This document shows positions 26,114 to 33,995 of a stretch of 39,237 bases of DNA, piece by piece. The number at the start of each line of letters is the position of its first letter. Position 1 is the stretch's first letter. The position numbers and the translations under genes were made by a program. The DNA is from Shewanella hanedai (GTDB lineage: Bacteria; Pseudomonadota; Gammaproteobacteria; Enterobacterales; Shewanellaceae). Under the pieces are notes generated by a model. The model was not told the DNA's origin, searched no databases, and worked only from the letters and a program-made list of their open reading frames with translations. The stretch is taken from NCBI RefSeq assembly GCF_007197645.1, contig NZ_VKGK01000046.1, positions 1-39,237 on the forward strand, written 5' to 3'.

Positions 26114-26626
26114 ATGCAAGCACCTTTTTTGAACAATATGGCTAAGCAATTATTAGCGCTGGGCCCTAAGCTGGCTCGTCGTCCATTAGGTTTGATCCCT
26201 TTTCGTGTGAAGGCTGAAATATTAGAGCGTTTATTAGGTCAGCTTCTTTCGCAGCAGTCTGAAGATGAAGAGTTAGCGTTTTTAGAGGGCAATTGGGTAG
26301 CGATTGATGTTGTTGATATGGGGTTAGCGTTTGAGGTCAGTTTCGATAGTCGTTGGCATGTGCGTGAACCTCAAGCGGCAGCGGTGACTTTTTCGGGGCA
26401 TTCTAAAGAGCTCCTTTTAGTTGCGGCGGGTAAGGAAGATCCCGACACACTGTTTTTTCAGCGTAAATTATCGATTGAAGGCGACACAGAGTTGGGATTG
26501 GAAGTTAAAAACTTACTGCTTAGCATAGAGTTCGACACGATGCCGGCTCCAATTAGATACAGTATCGAAAAACTGGCTATGATGATCCAACAGCTGCAAC
26601 TTAAAGCAAACCCTGAATTAGCCTGA
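26114..26626 (+). CDS. ubiT: UbiT, SCP2-domain lipid carrier for anaerobic ubiquinone synthesis
   Basis: A 170-residue SCP2-like protein that binds isoprenoid quinone intermediates and is required with UbiU and UbiV for ubiquinone synthesis without O2. The N-terminal segment LGPKLARRPLGLIPFRVKAEILERLL and the SCP2 core (about 45-150: FEVSFDSRWHV, AAVTFSGHSKELLLVAAGKEDPDTLFFQRKLSIEGD) match UbiT/YhbT. AAGGA lies about eleven bases upstream of the ATG. It is divergent from ubiU, and no other ubi gene is nearby. A short hairpin GGAGC/GCTCC with three T residues (26644-26660) may end the transcript. Confidence 0.9.
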   Translation: MQAPFLNNMAKQLLALGPKLARRPLGLIPFRVKAEILERLLGQLLSQQSEDEELAFLEGNWVAIDVVDMGLAFEVSFDSRWHVREPQAAAVTFSGHSKELLLVAAGKEDPDTLFFQRKLSIEGDTELGLEVKNLLLSIEFDTMPAPIRYSIEKLAMMIQQLQLKANPELA

Positions 26627-26643
26627 ATTTACAACATAGAGAT

Positions 26644-26660
26644 GGAGCTAAGGCTCCTTT
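26644..26660 (+). terminator. Weak terminator after ubiT
   Basis: GGAGC (26644-26648) pairs with GCTCC (26653-26657), followed by TTT. The stem is short, so efficiency is uncertain. Confidence 0.35.
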
Positions 26661-26688
26661 CTGTATCTTCTCTCTATATTAATAATAA

Positions 26689-27093
26689 CTTGTACAAATT
26701 AATTCTTCTAAACTTACTGCTATAGATGATTTTAAAGGGATTAATGAATCATTTGGTCACAGCGGTGGTGATAAGGCTCTTGCTAAGTTGGCTGACCAGT
26801 TGAAAAAGAGAGTGACTACGTCCTACCTGGCTAGGTTTAGTGGTGCTGAATTTTGCAGTGTTATCAGCAGTAAAAGTTTAACGGAAAACCGATCACTTTT
26901 AGAGGAGTTTAAAAAGGAAGTTAGCTTGCTTACACTGGATTATAAAGATCGTGAACTGCGCTTTACTGTCACTGTTGGTGGGGCTGAAATGGGAGATAAA
27001 ACCACAGTTAAGAAATGGTTAACACAAGCAGATGCAGCTTATCAAGAGGCGCTGACAAAGGGCGGTGGTGGTCTGGTCATTCATGATTCATAA
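26689..27093 (+). pseudogene. Remnant of a GGDEF (diguanylate cyclase) gene
   Basis: The open frame runs from just after a stop at 26686-26688 to 27093 and encodes most of a GGDEF domain. The residues IDDFKGINESFGHSGGDKAL (from 26722) match the conserved substrate-binding and metal-binding helix of GGDEF domains. The signature loop is FSGAEFCSV instead of GG(D/E)EF, and the part before the metal aspartate is missing. No ATG precedes the conserved block; the first usable codon downstream (TTG at 26788) would cut into the domain. This is best read as a decayed N-terminally truncated cyclase, unlikely to make c-di-GMP. It follows ubiT by about 60 bases. Confidence 0.7.
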
Positions 27094-27179
27094 GACTGTG
27101 GGAATAACAAAAGTAGATGAATGAACTGCAAACCAAATGAATATAAGGTCAATTCATTTGGCGTAATTTAGACTACAGA

Positions 27180-27440
27180 CTATTCGATTACTGGCTTTCC
27201 AGTAATGATATGATATTTCACTAACAGCTCATCATCGGACTCTTTGTGGTCAGGATCCGGGTCGATACAATCAATAGGACATACTGAGATGCAGGTTGGC
27301 TTATCATAGTGACCGACACATTCAGTGCAAAGATCTGAATCTATCTCATAGATCTCTTCGCCCATAGTGATCGCCTGATTAGGGCATTCAGGCTCGCACA
27401 TGTCACAGTTGATACAGCTATCATCGATTAGTAAAGCCAT
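27180..27440 (-). CDS. yfhL: YfhL-type 2[4Fe-4S] ferredoxin
   Basis: An 86-residue bacterial ferredoxin. The first cluster motif is CINCDMCEPECP (C11, C14, C17, C21). The second shows the expanded CTECVGHYDKPTCISVCP typical of the YfhL/Alvin-type ferredoxins, with an insertion between second and third cysteines. It is cytoplasmic and carries low-potential electrons. It lies 71 bases downstream of trhP on the same strand, separated by a hairpin, so the ferredoxin may serve TrhP. That pairing is inference from position. Confidence 0.9.
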   Translation of the reverse strand: MALLIDDSCINCDMCEPECPNQAITMGEEIYEIDSDLCTECVGHYDKPTCISVCPIDCIDPDPDHKESDDELLVKYHIITGKPVIE

Positions 27441-27471
27441 TGTCTATCTACTCGTTTGTTCTTTCATTTTT

Positions 27472-27500
27472 ATGACCCTACAAGTCGCTCGTAGGGTCAT
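27472..27500. other. Perfect 10-bp hairpin between trhP and yfhL
   Basis: ATGACCCTAC (27472-27481) and GTAGGGTCAT (27491-27500) are perfectly complementary around a 9-base loop. On the coding (minus) strand it is followed by AAAAATG rather than a T run, so it is not a classical intrinsic terminator for trhP. It could stabilise the trhP mRNA end, attenuate yfhL, or bind a regulator. Confidence 0.5.
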
Positions 27501-27511
27501 ATTGTGCGCAA

Positions 27512-28897
27512 TTAAGCTTGTGCGTGCGGATTACGGGTATCTTGACCTTGAGGTAAGTTACGCAGTAATACGGCCTTATCAGTGTCAACACCAGCAGGTA
27601 AAGCCAAGAATACGAAGTGCCCAGAACCTAACCCAGCCTCAACACTTTCACCTTTACGGTTGAACAGCTCTTTAATGGTCAACGTGAGATTACCTTGTGG
27701 GGTCATCACTTCAACGCTGTCGCCAACAGAGAATTTGTTTTTAACATCAACTTCAGCCATACCAGCTGTGTTCAGTTTACCGGTGAACTCGCCGACAAAT
27801 TGCTGTGTATCACTGATAGAGTAACCGTAATCATAGTTTTGATATTCATCATGGACATGGCGACGCAAGAAGCCTTCGGTGTAACCACGATGTGCTAGGC
27901 CTTCAAGATTGTGCATTAATGTACGATCGAAATCCTTACCAGATACAGCATCTTCGATAGCTTGACGGTAAAGTTGTGCTGTACGAGCAACATAATAGAA
28001 TGACTTAGTACGTCCTTCGATTTTCAGTGAATCGATGCCCATCTTACTTAAGCGTTCAACATGCTGAATCGCGCGAAGATCTTTCGAGTTCATGATGTAA
28101 GTACCATGCTCATCTTCAAAAGCTGGCATGTATTCACCAGGACGACCCGCTTCTTGTAGCAAAACGATTTGATCGCTCGGCTGACCTTCACCTAATGTCG
28201 GCTTTTCAATTTGGACACCATGTTGATCCACAAGAGCTTGTGGATTGACGGCAACAATGTCGCCTTCCATGGTTTCTTTTGCTTCATGGGCCTCGTATTT
28301 CCAACGGCACGAGTTAGTGCAAGTGCCTTGGTTAGGATCACGTTTGTTGATGTAGCCAGACAATAAACAACGGCCTGAATACGCCATACAAAGTGCGCCG
28401 TGAACGAAAACTTCAAGCTCAATATCTGGGCAGCGTTGACGTATCTCTTCTATTTCATCAAGGGATAGCTCTCGAGATAAAATGACGCGTTTAATGCCTT
28501 GCTGTTGCCAAAACTTAACAGACGCCCAGTTAATGGCATTAGCTTGAACAGAGAGATGGACCACTTGATCGGGGAACGCTTCTCTTGCCAACATGATAAG
28601 GCCTGGATCTGACATGATGATCGCATCAGGCTTCATGTCGACTACTGGTGCCATATCTTTAATATAAGTCTTTAGCTTGGTGTTGTGTGGCGCGATGTTA
28701 CTCACGACATAGAGTTTCTTACCAAGTTCATGAGCTTCTTGAATACCCGTTGCTAGGTTTTCCAGCTTAAAGTCATTATTTCTTACCCTAAGGCTGTATC
28801 TAGGCTGGCCTGCATAGACAGCATCTGCACCATAGGCAAAAGCATAACGCATATTTTTCAGTGTCCCAGCGGGAGACAGCAGCTCAGGTTTAAACAT
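27512..28897 (-). CDS. trhP: TrhP (YegQ), O2-independent tRNA uridine-34 hydroxylation, U32 family
   Basis: A 461-residue U32-family protein matching YegQ/TrhP, which forms 5-hydroxyuridine at the wobble position of tRNA in a prephenate-dependent, O2-independent route. Signatures: MFKPELLSPAGTLKNMRYAF at the start, HLSVQANAINW, the cysteine-rich block VHGALCMAYSGRCLLSGYIN with CTNSCRWKYE, and SLKIEGRTKSFYYVA. A C-terminal beta domain (about 375-450) distinguishes it from UbiU. The ATG at 28897 has GAGAG upstream. Ferredoxin gene yfhL follows on the same strand. It is the third U32 gene within 5 kb. Confidence 0.93.
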   Translation of the reverse strand: MFKPELLSPAGTLKNMRYAFAYGADAVYAGQPRYSLRVRNNDFKLENLATGIQEAHELGKKLYVVSNIAPHNTKLKTYIKDMAPVVDMKPDAIIMSDPGLIMLAREAFPDQVVHLSVQANAINWASVKFWQQQGIKRVILSRELSLDEIEEIRQRCPDIELEVFVHGALCMAYSGRCLLSGYINKRDPNQGTCTNSCRWKYEAHEAKETMEGDIVAVNPQALVDQHGVQIEKPTLGEGQPSDQIVLLQEAGRPGEYMPAFEDEHGTYIMNSKDLRAIQHVERLSKMGIDSLKIEGRTKSFYYVARTAQLYRQAIEDAVSGKDFDRTLMHNLEGLAHRGYTEGFLRRHVHDEYQNYDYGYSISDTQQFVGEFTGKLNTAGMAEVDVKNKFSVGDSVEVMTPQGNLTLTIKELFNRKGESVEAGLGSGHFVFLALPAGVDTDKAVLLRNLPQGQDTRNPHAQA

Positions 28898-29204
28898 AAT
28901 TACTCTCAGTTAGCTAAAATTGGCATGACAAGCGGGCGGGTATATTACTTAATGTTTGTGTGGTTATCAAACTTTGCCCTTGAATCTTCCACAACCCTTA
29001 GTATATCAAGTTTTACTTAATAATATGCGGAGAAATATTTCCTAAAAAAGATAATATTACTCTCTAAAAATCTTAAAGTTAGCTAGAATACAAACAGATT
29101 GTCAACAAGGTGATCACCTATCGCGTCACAGGTTAACAAGTCGGTGGACTTGGTCACTTTCTTTGATGATAAAAAATTAACTAGGATTTAAAATAGGGAT
29201 AAAA
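28898..29204. promoter_or_regulatory. Divergent promoter region of trhP and the HDOD gene
   Basis: This 307-base gap holds a perfect 12-base palindrome AGGTGATCACCT (29108-29119), a hairpin CAAGTC-GGTG-GACTTG (29137-29152) and A/T-rich stretches. The hairpin sits about 55 bases before the HDOD start and could be part of its leader. The palindrome resembles an operator but I cannot name the regulator. Confidence 0.4.
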
Positions 29205-30047
29205 ATGTCAACGGAACATCAACTGTTAGTCGGCCTTTTAAAGAAGTTGAAAGCAGATTCACTCGTGCTGCCAACTCTGCCTGAGGTAGCGATGAGAGTT
29301 CAGGAAGTGGTTTCAAGACCTGATTCAAGCCCCAAGCAAGTTGCTGAGATTATTGGCCAAGATGCGGCTATCTCAGCACGAATGGTTAAAGTAGCCAACA
29401 GTGCGCTTTATAGCAGGGGCATTAAAGCTGAAAATGTAAATTGTGCCGTCACTCGAATTGGATTAACTCAGATTAAATCGATTGCGACTTCTGCTGCGAT
29501 GGAGCAATTATTCATCTCTACCAACGAGATGGTGTGGGAAGTGATGGATGAGGTGTGGAGCAGCTCTATTGAAGTGACTTCAGCAGCCTGTGCCATGTTG
29601 CATATTTACAGTAAAACCCACAAAGGTTGTGGACTCAGTTTTGATACACTGACCTTAGCGGGTTTAGTTCATAACATCGGCGCTTTGCCAGTCCTTAAAG
29701 AGGCTGAAGCACATCCAGAGCTGTTTACTAGCATTGATCAACTAAGGGCGTTGGTGAGAAAGATGCAAGGTCCGATAGGTCGCGCTGTGCTTAAGAGTTG
29801 GGAGTTTGCACCGGAAGTGACTGAGGTAGTTGAAAGATGGTCAGACCTATCTTATCTGCCTGATAATGTGGGTTATCTGGATTTTGTTAGGGCGGCAGCC
29901 TTCTATACTGGAGAATTGAGAGCGGGAGTTGATCTGGAGGAGAGGTTGGATCTGTATGCAAGACGCGGCCTACCAGTATCAGCTGAACAACTGGCTGACG
30001 ATGAATTTTTAGAGAAGTACCACTTAATTAAGTCTAGTTACGAATAG
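29205..30047 (+). CDS. HDOD-domain signalling protein
   Basis: A 280-residue cytoplasmic protein. The HDOD domain occupies about 15-215, with the signature LPTLPEVAMRVQEVV, then IIGQDAAISARMVKVANSALY and LAGLVHNIGALPVLKEA. HDOD proteins keep the HD-fold but lack the catalytic metal pairs, and usually act as protein-interaction modules linked to c-di-GMP signalling, stress and motility. The ATG at 29205 follows AGGGATAAAA. The next gene, a GGDEF-EAL protein, starts 79 bases after its stop on the same strand, so the two may be co-transcribed. Confidence 0.88.
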   Translation: MSTEHQLLVGLLKKLKADSLVLPTLPEVAMRVQEVVSRPDSSPKQVAEIIGQDAAISARMVKVANSALYSRGIKAENVNCAVTRIGLTQIKSIATSAAMEQLFISTNEMVWEVMDEVWSSSIEVTSAACAMLHIYSKTHKGCGLSFDTLTLAGLVHNIGALPVLKEAEAHPELFTSIDQLRALVRKMQGPIGRAVLKSWEFAPEVTEVVERWSDLSYLPDNVGYLDFVRAAAFYTGELRAGVDLEERLDLYARRGLPVSAEQLADDEFLEKYHLIKSSYE

Positions 30048-30126
30048 TTGTGGTCTGAGGCGGTATTTAAGGTAAGCTTAATACTCATCATTAAGCCTAA
30101 AGTAACTTGGGAGTAGCATTACTCAC

Positions 30127-31641
30127 GTGGGAATTGGCTGGGATTTAGTTCTATTATTGTTCGTTTTTGTAGCTGGTATCATCTTTTGGTACCGGCATAG
30201 AAAGAATGAAGCGAATTTTATTCAATCTTTCACGCAGTATATAGAACTGCTTAAGAGTAAAGAAGACACCCTTCATCTAGGACACATCGCTTCGAAGCCG
30301 TTTACTGATGCCGACGTGCCTAAAAAATATCAAGCCCTGTATCGCACATGGCACCAATTCATCAAAGGGTTGCCTGTACCAAATGACAAAGACAAGCTGA
30401 CGGGGCTGGCCAATCGTGTCGCGCTTAAGTCTCGTTTTCTCAGCTTGATGCCTATTACTCAAGGTACGTTAGTGCTTATCGATATTTATCATTTTCGATT
30501 CGTTAACGATCTCTTTGGTTTCTCAGTTGGCGATAAACTGCTGCAGACATTATCTGAACGACTGCATGAACTGGACAATGCACCGACTTTCCTTGCTCGC
30601 ATGAATGAAGATGAGTTTTTACTTTACTTTGAGCAACCTCAAGATGAAAACGCGCTGTTAACTATTCGTAATCAACTTCAGGCTCCTTTTGATATTCAAG
30701 CCATTCCGATAACGATTCAAATTCAGATGGGTTACCTGGATCTCGCTTTGCACCATACCTACGTCAGCCAACTGTTAAGGCGGCTCGACCTTGCACTGAT
30801 TAAGGCTAAGGGCGAGAAACATCTATTTGCCAGCTACTCAGAAGGTGATGATCTTAGCCAGCAGCGTCAACTCAGCATTATAAATAGACTCCCTAAGGCG
30901 CTCGAACGAGGTGAGTTATATATGGTGTATCAACCTAAATTAAATGTATTAACAGGTGGCTGTAGCCAAGTTGAAGCTCTTATGCGTTGGGACCATGAAG
31001 ATTTAGGCATGATATCCCCCGCCGAGTTTATCCCGCTGGTTGAATACGCAGGAATGATAGAGTTGGTCAGCCAATGGGCGCTGGATCAAGTGATCTCTCA
31101 ACAGGCAAAGTGGCATGAATCCGGGCTTGCGCTACAAGTCGCAGTGAACCTCTCCTCTAAAGATATTATTAGCGGCACTTTGTGTGACGAGATCCAAGCC
31201 AAGTTCGATAAATATGGATTAGATACCAATCTGCTCTCCATCGAGATCACTGAGAGTAAATTAATGAATAATATGGAGATGGCGGTTAAAACCATTGAGA
31301 AACTGAAAGCGATTGGCGTCGATGTGGCAATTGATGATTTTGGTACGGGTCACTCTTCACTTGCTTACCTTAAATACCTTCCGGTCGATGAAGTTAAAAT
31401 CGATAAAGCGTTTATTGATGATTTGATGGTCGACAAGCAAGCCAGACATATTATGAAATCAAGTATCGATCTTGCTAAAGGTTTGGACTTTAAGGTTACC
31501 GTTGAGGGAGTTGAAACTGAAGAGGTGAAGCAATTGTTGGTCGAGATGGGTGTCGACAAAATTCAGGGCGAGTTGTTTGCGAGACCGATGAGGGCCTTAG
31601 AGCTGGAGCTTAACTGGCAACAGTTACAAGGTCGCGAGTAG
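30127..31641 (+). CDS. GGDEF-EAL protein, probable c-di-GMP phosphodiesterase
   Basis: A 504-residue protein with one N-terminal membrane helix (about 5-21), a linker, a GGDEF domain (about 85-240) and an EAL domain (about 250-500). The GGDEF signature is replaced by NEDEF (160-164), so cyclase activity is unlikely. The EAL domain keeps EALMRW (E283), NLSS (N341), E373, DDFGTG (D403, D404), K424 and VEGVET (E460), the metal and catalytic residues of active phosphodiesterases. The final loop is QGELFARP instead of QGYxF(A/S)xP. There is no periplasmic sensor. The GTG at 30127 is the only early start. It follows the HDOD gene. Confidence 0.9.
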   Translation: MGIGWDLVLLLFVFVAGIIFWYRHRKNEANFIQSFTQYIELLKSKEDTLHLGHIASKPFTDADVPKKYQALYRTWHQFIKGLPVPNDKDKLTGLANRVALKSRFLSLMPITQGTLVLIDIYHFRFVNDLFGFSVGDKLLQTLSERLHELDNAPTFLARMNEDEFLLYFEQPQDENALLTIRNQLQAPFDIQAIPITIQIQMGYLDLALHHTYVSQLLRRLDLALIKAKGEKHLFASYSEGDDLSQQRQLSIINRLPKALERGELYMVYQPKLNVLTGGCSQVEALMRWDHEDLGMISPAEFIPLVEYAGMIELVSQWALDQVISQQAKWHESGLALQVAVNLSSKDIISGTLCDEIQAKFDKYGLDTNLLSIEITESKLMNNMEMAVKTIEKLKAIGVDVAIDDFGTGHSSLAYLKYLPVDEVKIDKAFIDDLMVDKQARHIMKSSIDLAKGLDFKVTVEGVETEEVKQLLVEMGVDKIQGELFARPMRALELELNWQQLQGRE

Positions 31642-31662
31642 AGTATTTATCATTTTGATTGA

Positions 31663-31686
31663 ATGGGTGGGCTGTTGCTCACCCAT
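31663..31686. terminator. Convergent hairpin after the GGDEF-EAL gene
   Basis: ATGGGTG (31663-31669) pairs with CACCCAT (31680-31686) around a 10-base loop, between genes that end toward each other. It lacks a long T tract. Confidence 0.4.
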
Positions 31687-31694
31687 ATGTAACC

Positions 31695-32141
31695 TTAGGT
31701 TGTCACGACTGAATCGAAAGACTGACTTAGCAGGGCAAGTAAGCTTGGCGTCATAGGTGCTAGTTGTCGTGCTTTATTCATGCACACCATCTCTATGGTC
31801 GCGGTTACTGCGGGCTTGCTCGCGTTGGGACGCCAAATCTCTTGTTTCCAAACCGTTCTGTATTTGCTCTCGAAAAAGAATTGGGTTCGAACATCGATAA
31901 TATCTGCAAATTCAACACCATCATGGCAGAGCATATCGCTGCGATACACGGCAAAACCTAAACCTTGATCCTGCCAGAGAGCAGCGAGGATATCCGCACC
32001 GATAACATGTTCTCTTGCCCGCTCAAAATACTTTAGGAAGTTAGGGTGATAAACCACACCTGAAAAGTCGGTGTCTTCATAATAGATCTGAATTGGAAAG
32101 TGAAAGGTTTTACTGTAATTCATCTCTTTTTTATTTTGCAT
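31695..32141 (-). CDS. Hot-dog acyl-CoA thioesterase, YbgC/4HBT type
   Basis: A 148-residue single-domain thioesterase. The family active-site pattern is clear: IYYEDTDFSGVVYHPNFLKY (about 19-38), with the catalytic aspartate in the EDTDFSG loop, then FERARE. It hydrolyses acyl-CoA or acyl-ACP thioesters; the exact chain preference cannot be read. The ATG at 32141 (MQNKKEM) is used, with ATG at codon 7 (MNYSKTF) as an alternative. It is not beside tol-pal genes, unlike classical ybgC, so I give no gene symbol. It converges with the GGDEF-EAL gene. Confidence 0.88.
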   Translation of the reverse strand: MQNKKEMNYSKTFHFPIQIYYEDTDFSGVVYHPNFLKYFERAREHVIGADILAALWQDQGLGFAVYRSDMLCHDGVEFADIIDVRTQFFFESKYRTVWKQEIWRPNASKPAVTATIEMVCMNKARQLAPMTPSLLALLSQSFDSVVTT

Positions 32142-32196
32142 GGTGTCATGGGTCCAGGAGAAATTGGCGCTAGTCTAGCATATTCGTATTTAAGAG

Positions 32197-32360
32197 AGGT
32201 TATACCAATCCCACTAATAATGTGAGCTTTCAGCGGGAATTCAAAACCCTGTATTTGCTCCTGCAATACAGACATTCGCTACATCCATGTCGCTAGCGGA
32301 TTTCAGTCATGTTTAGTTGCGCCATGAACCGCTATCTTAATAGCCAATAAGCAATGATTT
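32197..32360. repeat. Partial Shewanella-type intergenic repeat
   Basis: The region opens with TTATACCAATCCCAC and contains a hairpin CTGTATT/AATACAG (32249-32271), then CTACATCCATGTCGCTAGCGG. TATACCAATCC-type ends recur in intergenic repeats of this genus (recollection); the related word GGATTGGTAT occurs at 38854-38863. Only one end is recognisable here, so this may be a truncated copy. It precedes the helicase gene. Confidence 0.4.
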
Positions 32361-32403
32361 TGGTAGACTCCCGCCTCATTTATTTTCCCCGGACACGCTT
32401 TCC

Positions 32404-33702
32404 ATGAAATTCGAAACACTTGATTTATCCTCTTCAATTATTGAAGCCATAGAGGCATGTGGTTATCAAAAACTGACTCAGGTGCAATCAGAAGTGATCC
32501 CTGTAGCCTTAACGGGCTGTGATCTCATGGCTTGTGCTGAAACTGGAACCGGAAAAACAGCTGCTTTTGCTCTACCGTTATTGGAAAAATTGCTGGCGGA
32601 ATCCTTAAGTGAAAGCTCACTTCGTGGGTTAATACTGACGCCGACACGAGAGCTTGCTATTCAAGTTGCCGACAATATTACCCGTTACGCTCAGTTCACC
32701 TCGCTTAAAACCTTGGCGGTTTATGGCGGTGCTAACATGAACCCGCAGCGTAAAGCGCTAAATGCAGGTGTTGACATTTTAGTGGCGACCCCTGGACGAC
32801 TGTTCGACTTTATTGGTCAGCACGGTTTAGACCTGTCGAGCGTCACCAGCTTAGTGATCGATGAAGCTGACAGAATGCTGGACATGGGATTTGTGCGTGA
32901 TATTGAGCGTGTGAAAGCCTTGGTTGCTCGTCAGCACGTGACTCACTTCTTTTCGGCGACATACAGCGATGATGTAAAAATCTTAGCTGAGAAGATGTTG
33001 TATGCGCCTAAGTGGATCAATGTCGCCACGAGCAAGTCTGCCTCGAGTGTCGAACAAGAAGTGTATTTAGTGGATAAGCGCAGAAAGTCTGAGCTTTTGT
33101 CTGAATTAGTTGGCCGTAATAACTGGCAACAAGTGCTGGTATTTGCCAGTTCAAAAGAGAGCGCTGAACATATTCAAAAAGAGTTAATCCTCGATGGACT
33201 TAAGAGTGCCGTATTCCATGGTGATAAAACTCAAGGTGCCCGTAATCGCGCATTAGAGGAGTTTAAGAGTGGCGCACTCCGCGTGCTGGTGGCCACTGAT
33301 GTCGCCGCCAGAGGATTAGACATTCAAGCGCTACCTTTGGTGGTTAATATAGAGTTGCCGTTTGAAGCTGAAGATTACATTCATCGTATCGGACGTACGG
33401 GACGTGCTGGTCTCACTGGACACTCCATCTCTTTCGTGTGCCCAGCGGACGAGAAGAAACTTGCAGAGATTGAAACACTAATCGAGCTTACACTTCCACG
33501 CATCGTGGTGCCAGGTTACGAAGAGGGAACCCCGCTTCCTGCTCGTTATCGAGAAAGTACAGAAGAGTTACCGGCCAAGAAGCACGTAGATAGACGCAAA
33601 GGCAAGCCAAGCGCTAAAAGAGGCCAAGCCCATAAACGTTCAGGCGGTCAATCTGCCGACAAACCAAGCTATGCAAGTCGTAGAGGTGAAAAGAAGCGTT
33701 AA
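32404..33702 (+). CDS. DEAD-box RNA helicase, RhlE type (second copy)
   Basis: A 432-residue RNA helicase. Q motif GYQKLTQVQ (about 20-28), motif I AETGTGKT, Ia PTRELAIQV, Ib TPGRL, II DEADRMLDMGF, III FSAT, V ATDVAARGLDI and VI HRIGRTGRAG are all intact. A basic, serine- and lysine-rich tail (about 385-432, including DRRKGKPSAKRGQAHKR) should bind RNA. It is a paralogue of the helicase at 7576-8835; the two differ mainly in the tail and in the linker after motif I. A good terminator follows at 33748. Confidence 0.92.
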   Translation: MKFETLDLSSSIIEAIEACGYQKLTQVQSEVIPVALTGCDLMACAETGTGKTAAFALPLLEKLLAESLSESSLRGLILTPTRELAIQVADNITRYAQFTSLKTLAVYGGANMNPQRKALNAGVDILVATPGRLFDFIGQHGLDLSSVTSLVIDEADRMLDMGFVRDIERVKALVARQHVTHFFSATYSDDVKILAEKMLYAPKWINVATSKSASSVEQEVYLVDKRRKSELLSELVGRNNWQQVLVFASSKESAEHIQKELILDGLKSAVFHGDKTQGARNRALEEFKSGALRVLVATDVAARGLDIQALPLVVNIELPFEAEDYIHRIGRTGRAGLTGHSISFVCPADEKKLAEIETLIELTLPRIVVPGYEEGTPLPARYRESTEELPAKKHVDRRKGKPSAKRGQAHKRSGGQSADKPSYASRRGEKKR

Positions 33703-33747
33703 TTGGGATGAATTAACGACACATCAATACTATCTTTAGTTTTAGTC

Positions 33748-33780
33748 GTTCAGCCTTCGAATGAAGGCTGAACACGTTTT
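33748..33780 (+). terminator. Strong terminator after the second helicase gene
   Basis: GTTCAGCCTTC (33748-33758) is perfectly complementary to GAAGGCTGAAC (33763-33773) over a GAAT loop and is followed by ACGTTTT. The remaining ~215 bases to 33995 hold no supported gene. Confidence 0.85.
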
Positions 33781-33995
33781 CTGATTGATGTTACTTATAG
33801 TCTGCGACTCGCTAATTGCAGATACTTCCGTGGCACGCTGCAAGTATGTCCTTGTTAGCTGGATGACCGCAAAAAAACTCCATGTTTAAATGCCAGTTCA
33901 GCATCCCTGACTTTCGCTCTAAAAATCACATAGTGTGAAACCTCGCCTTGCTGTCAACGGCCGCTCTACGCAGGGTTATTCGTTGTTCAACTTTC

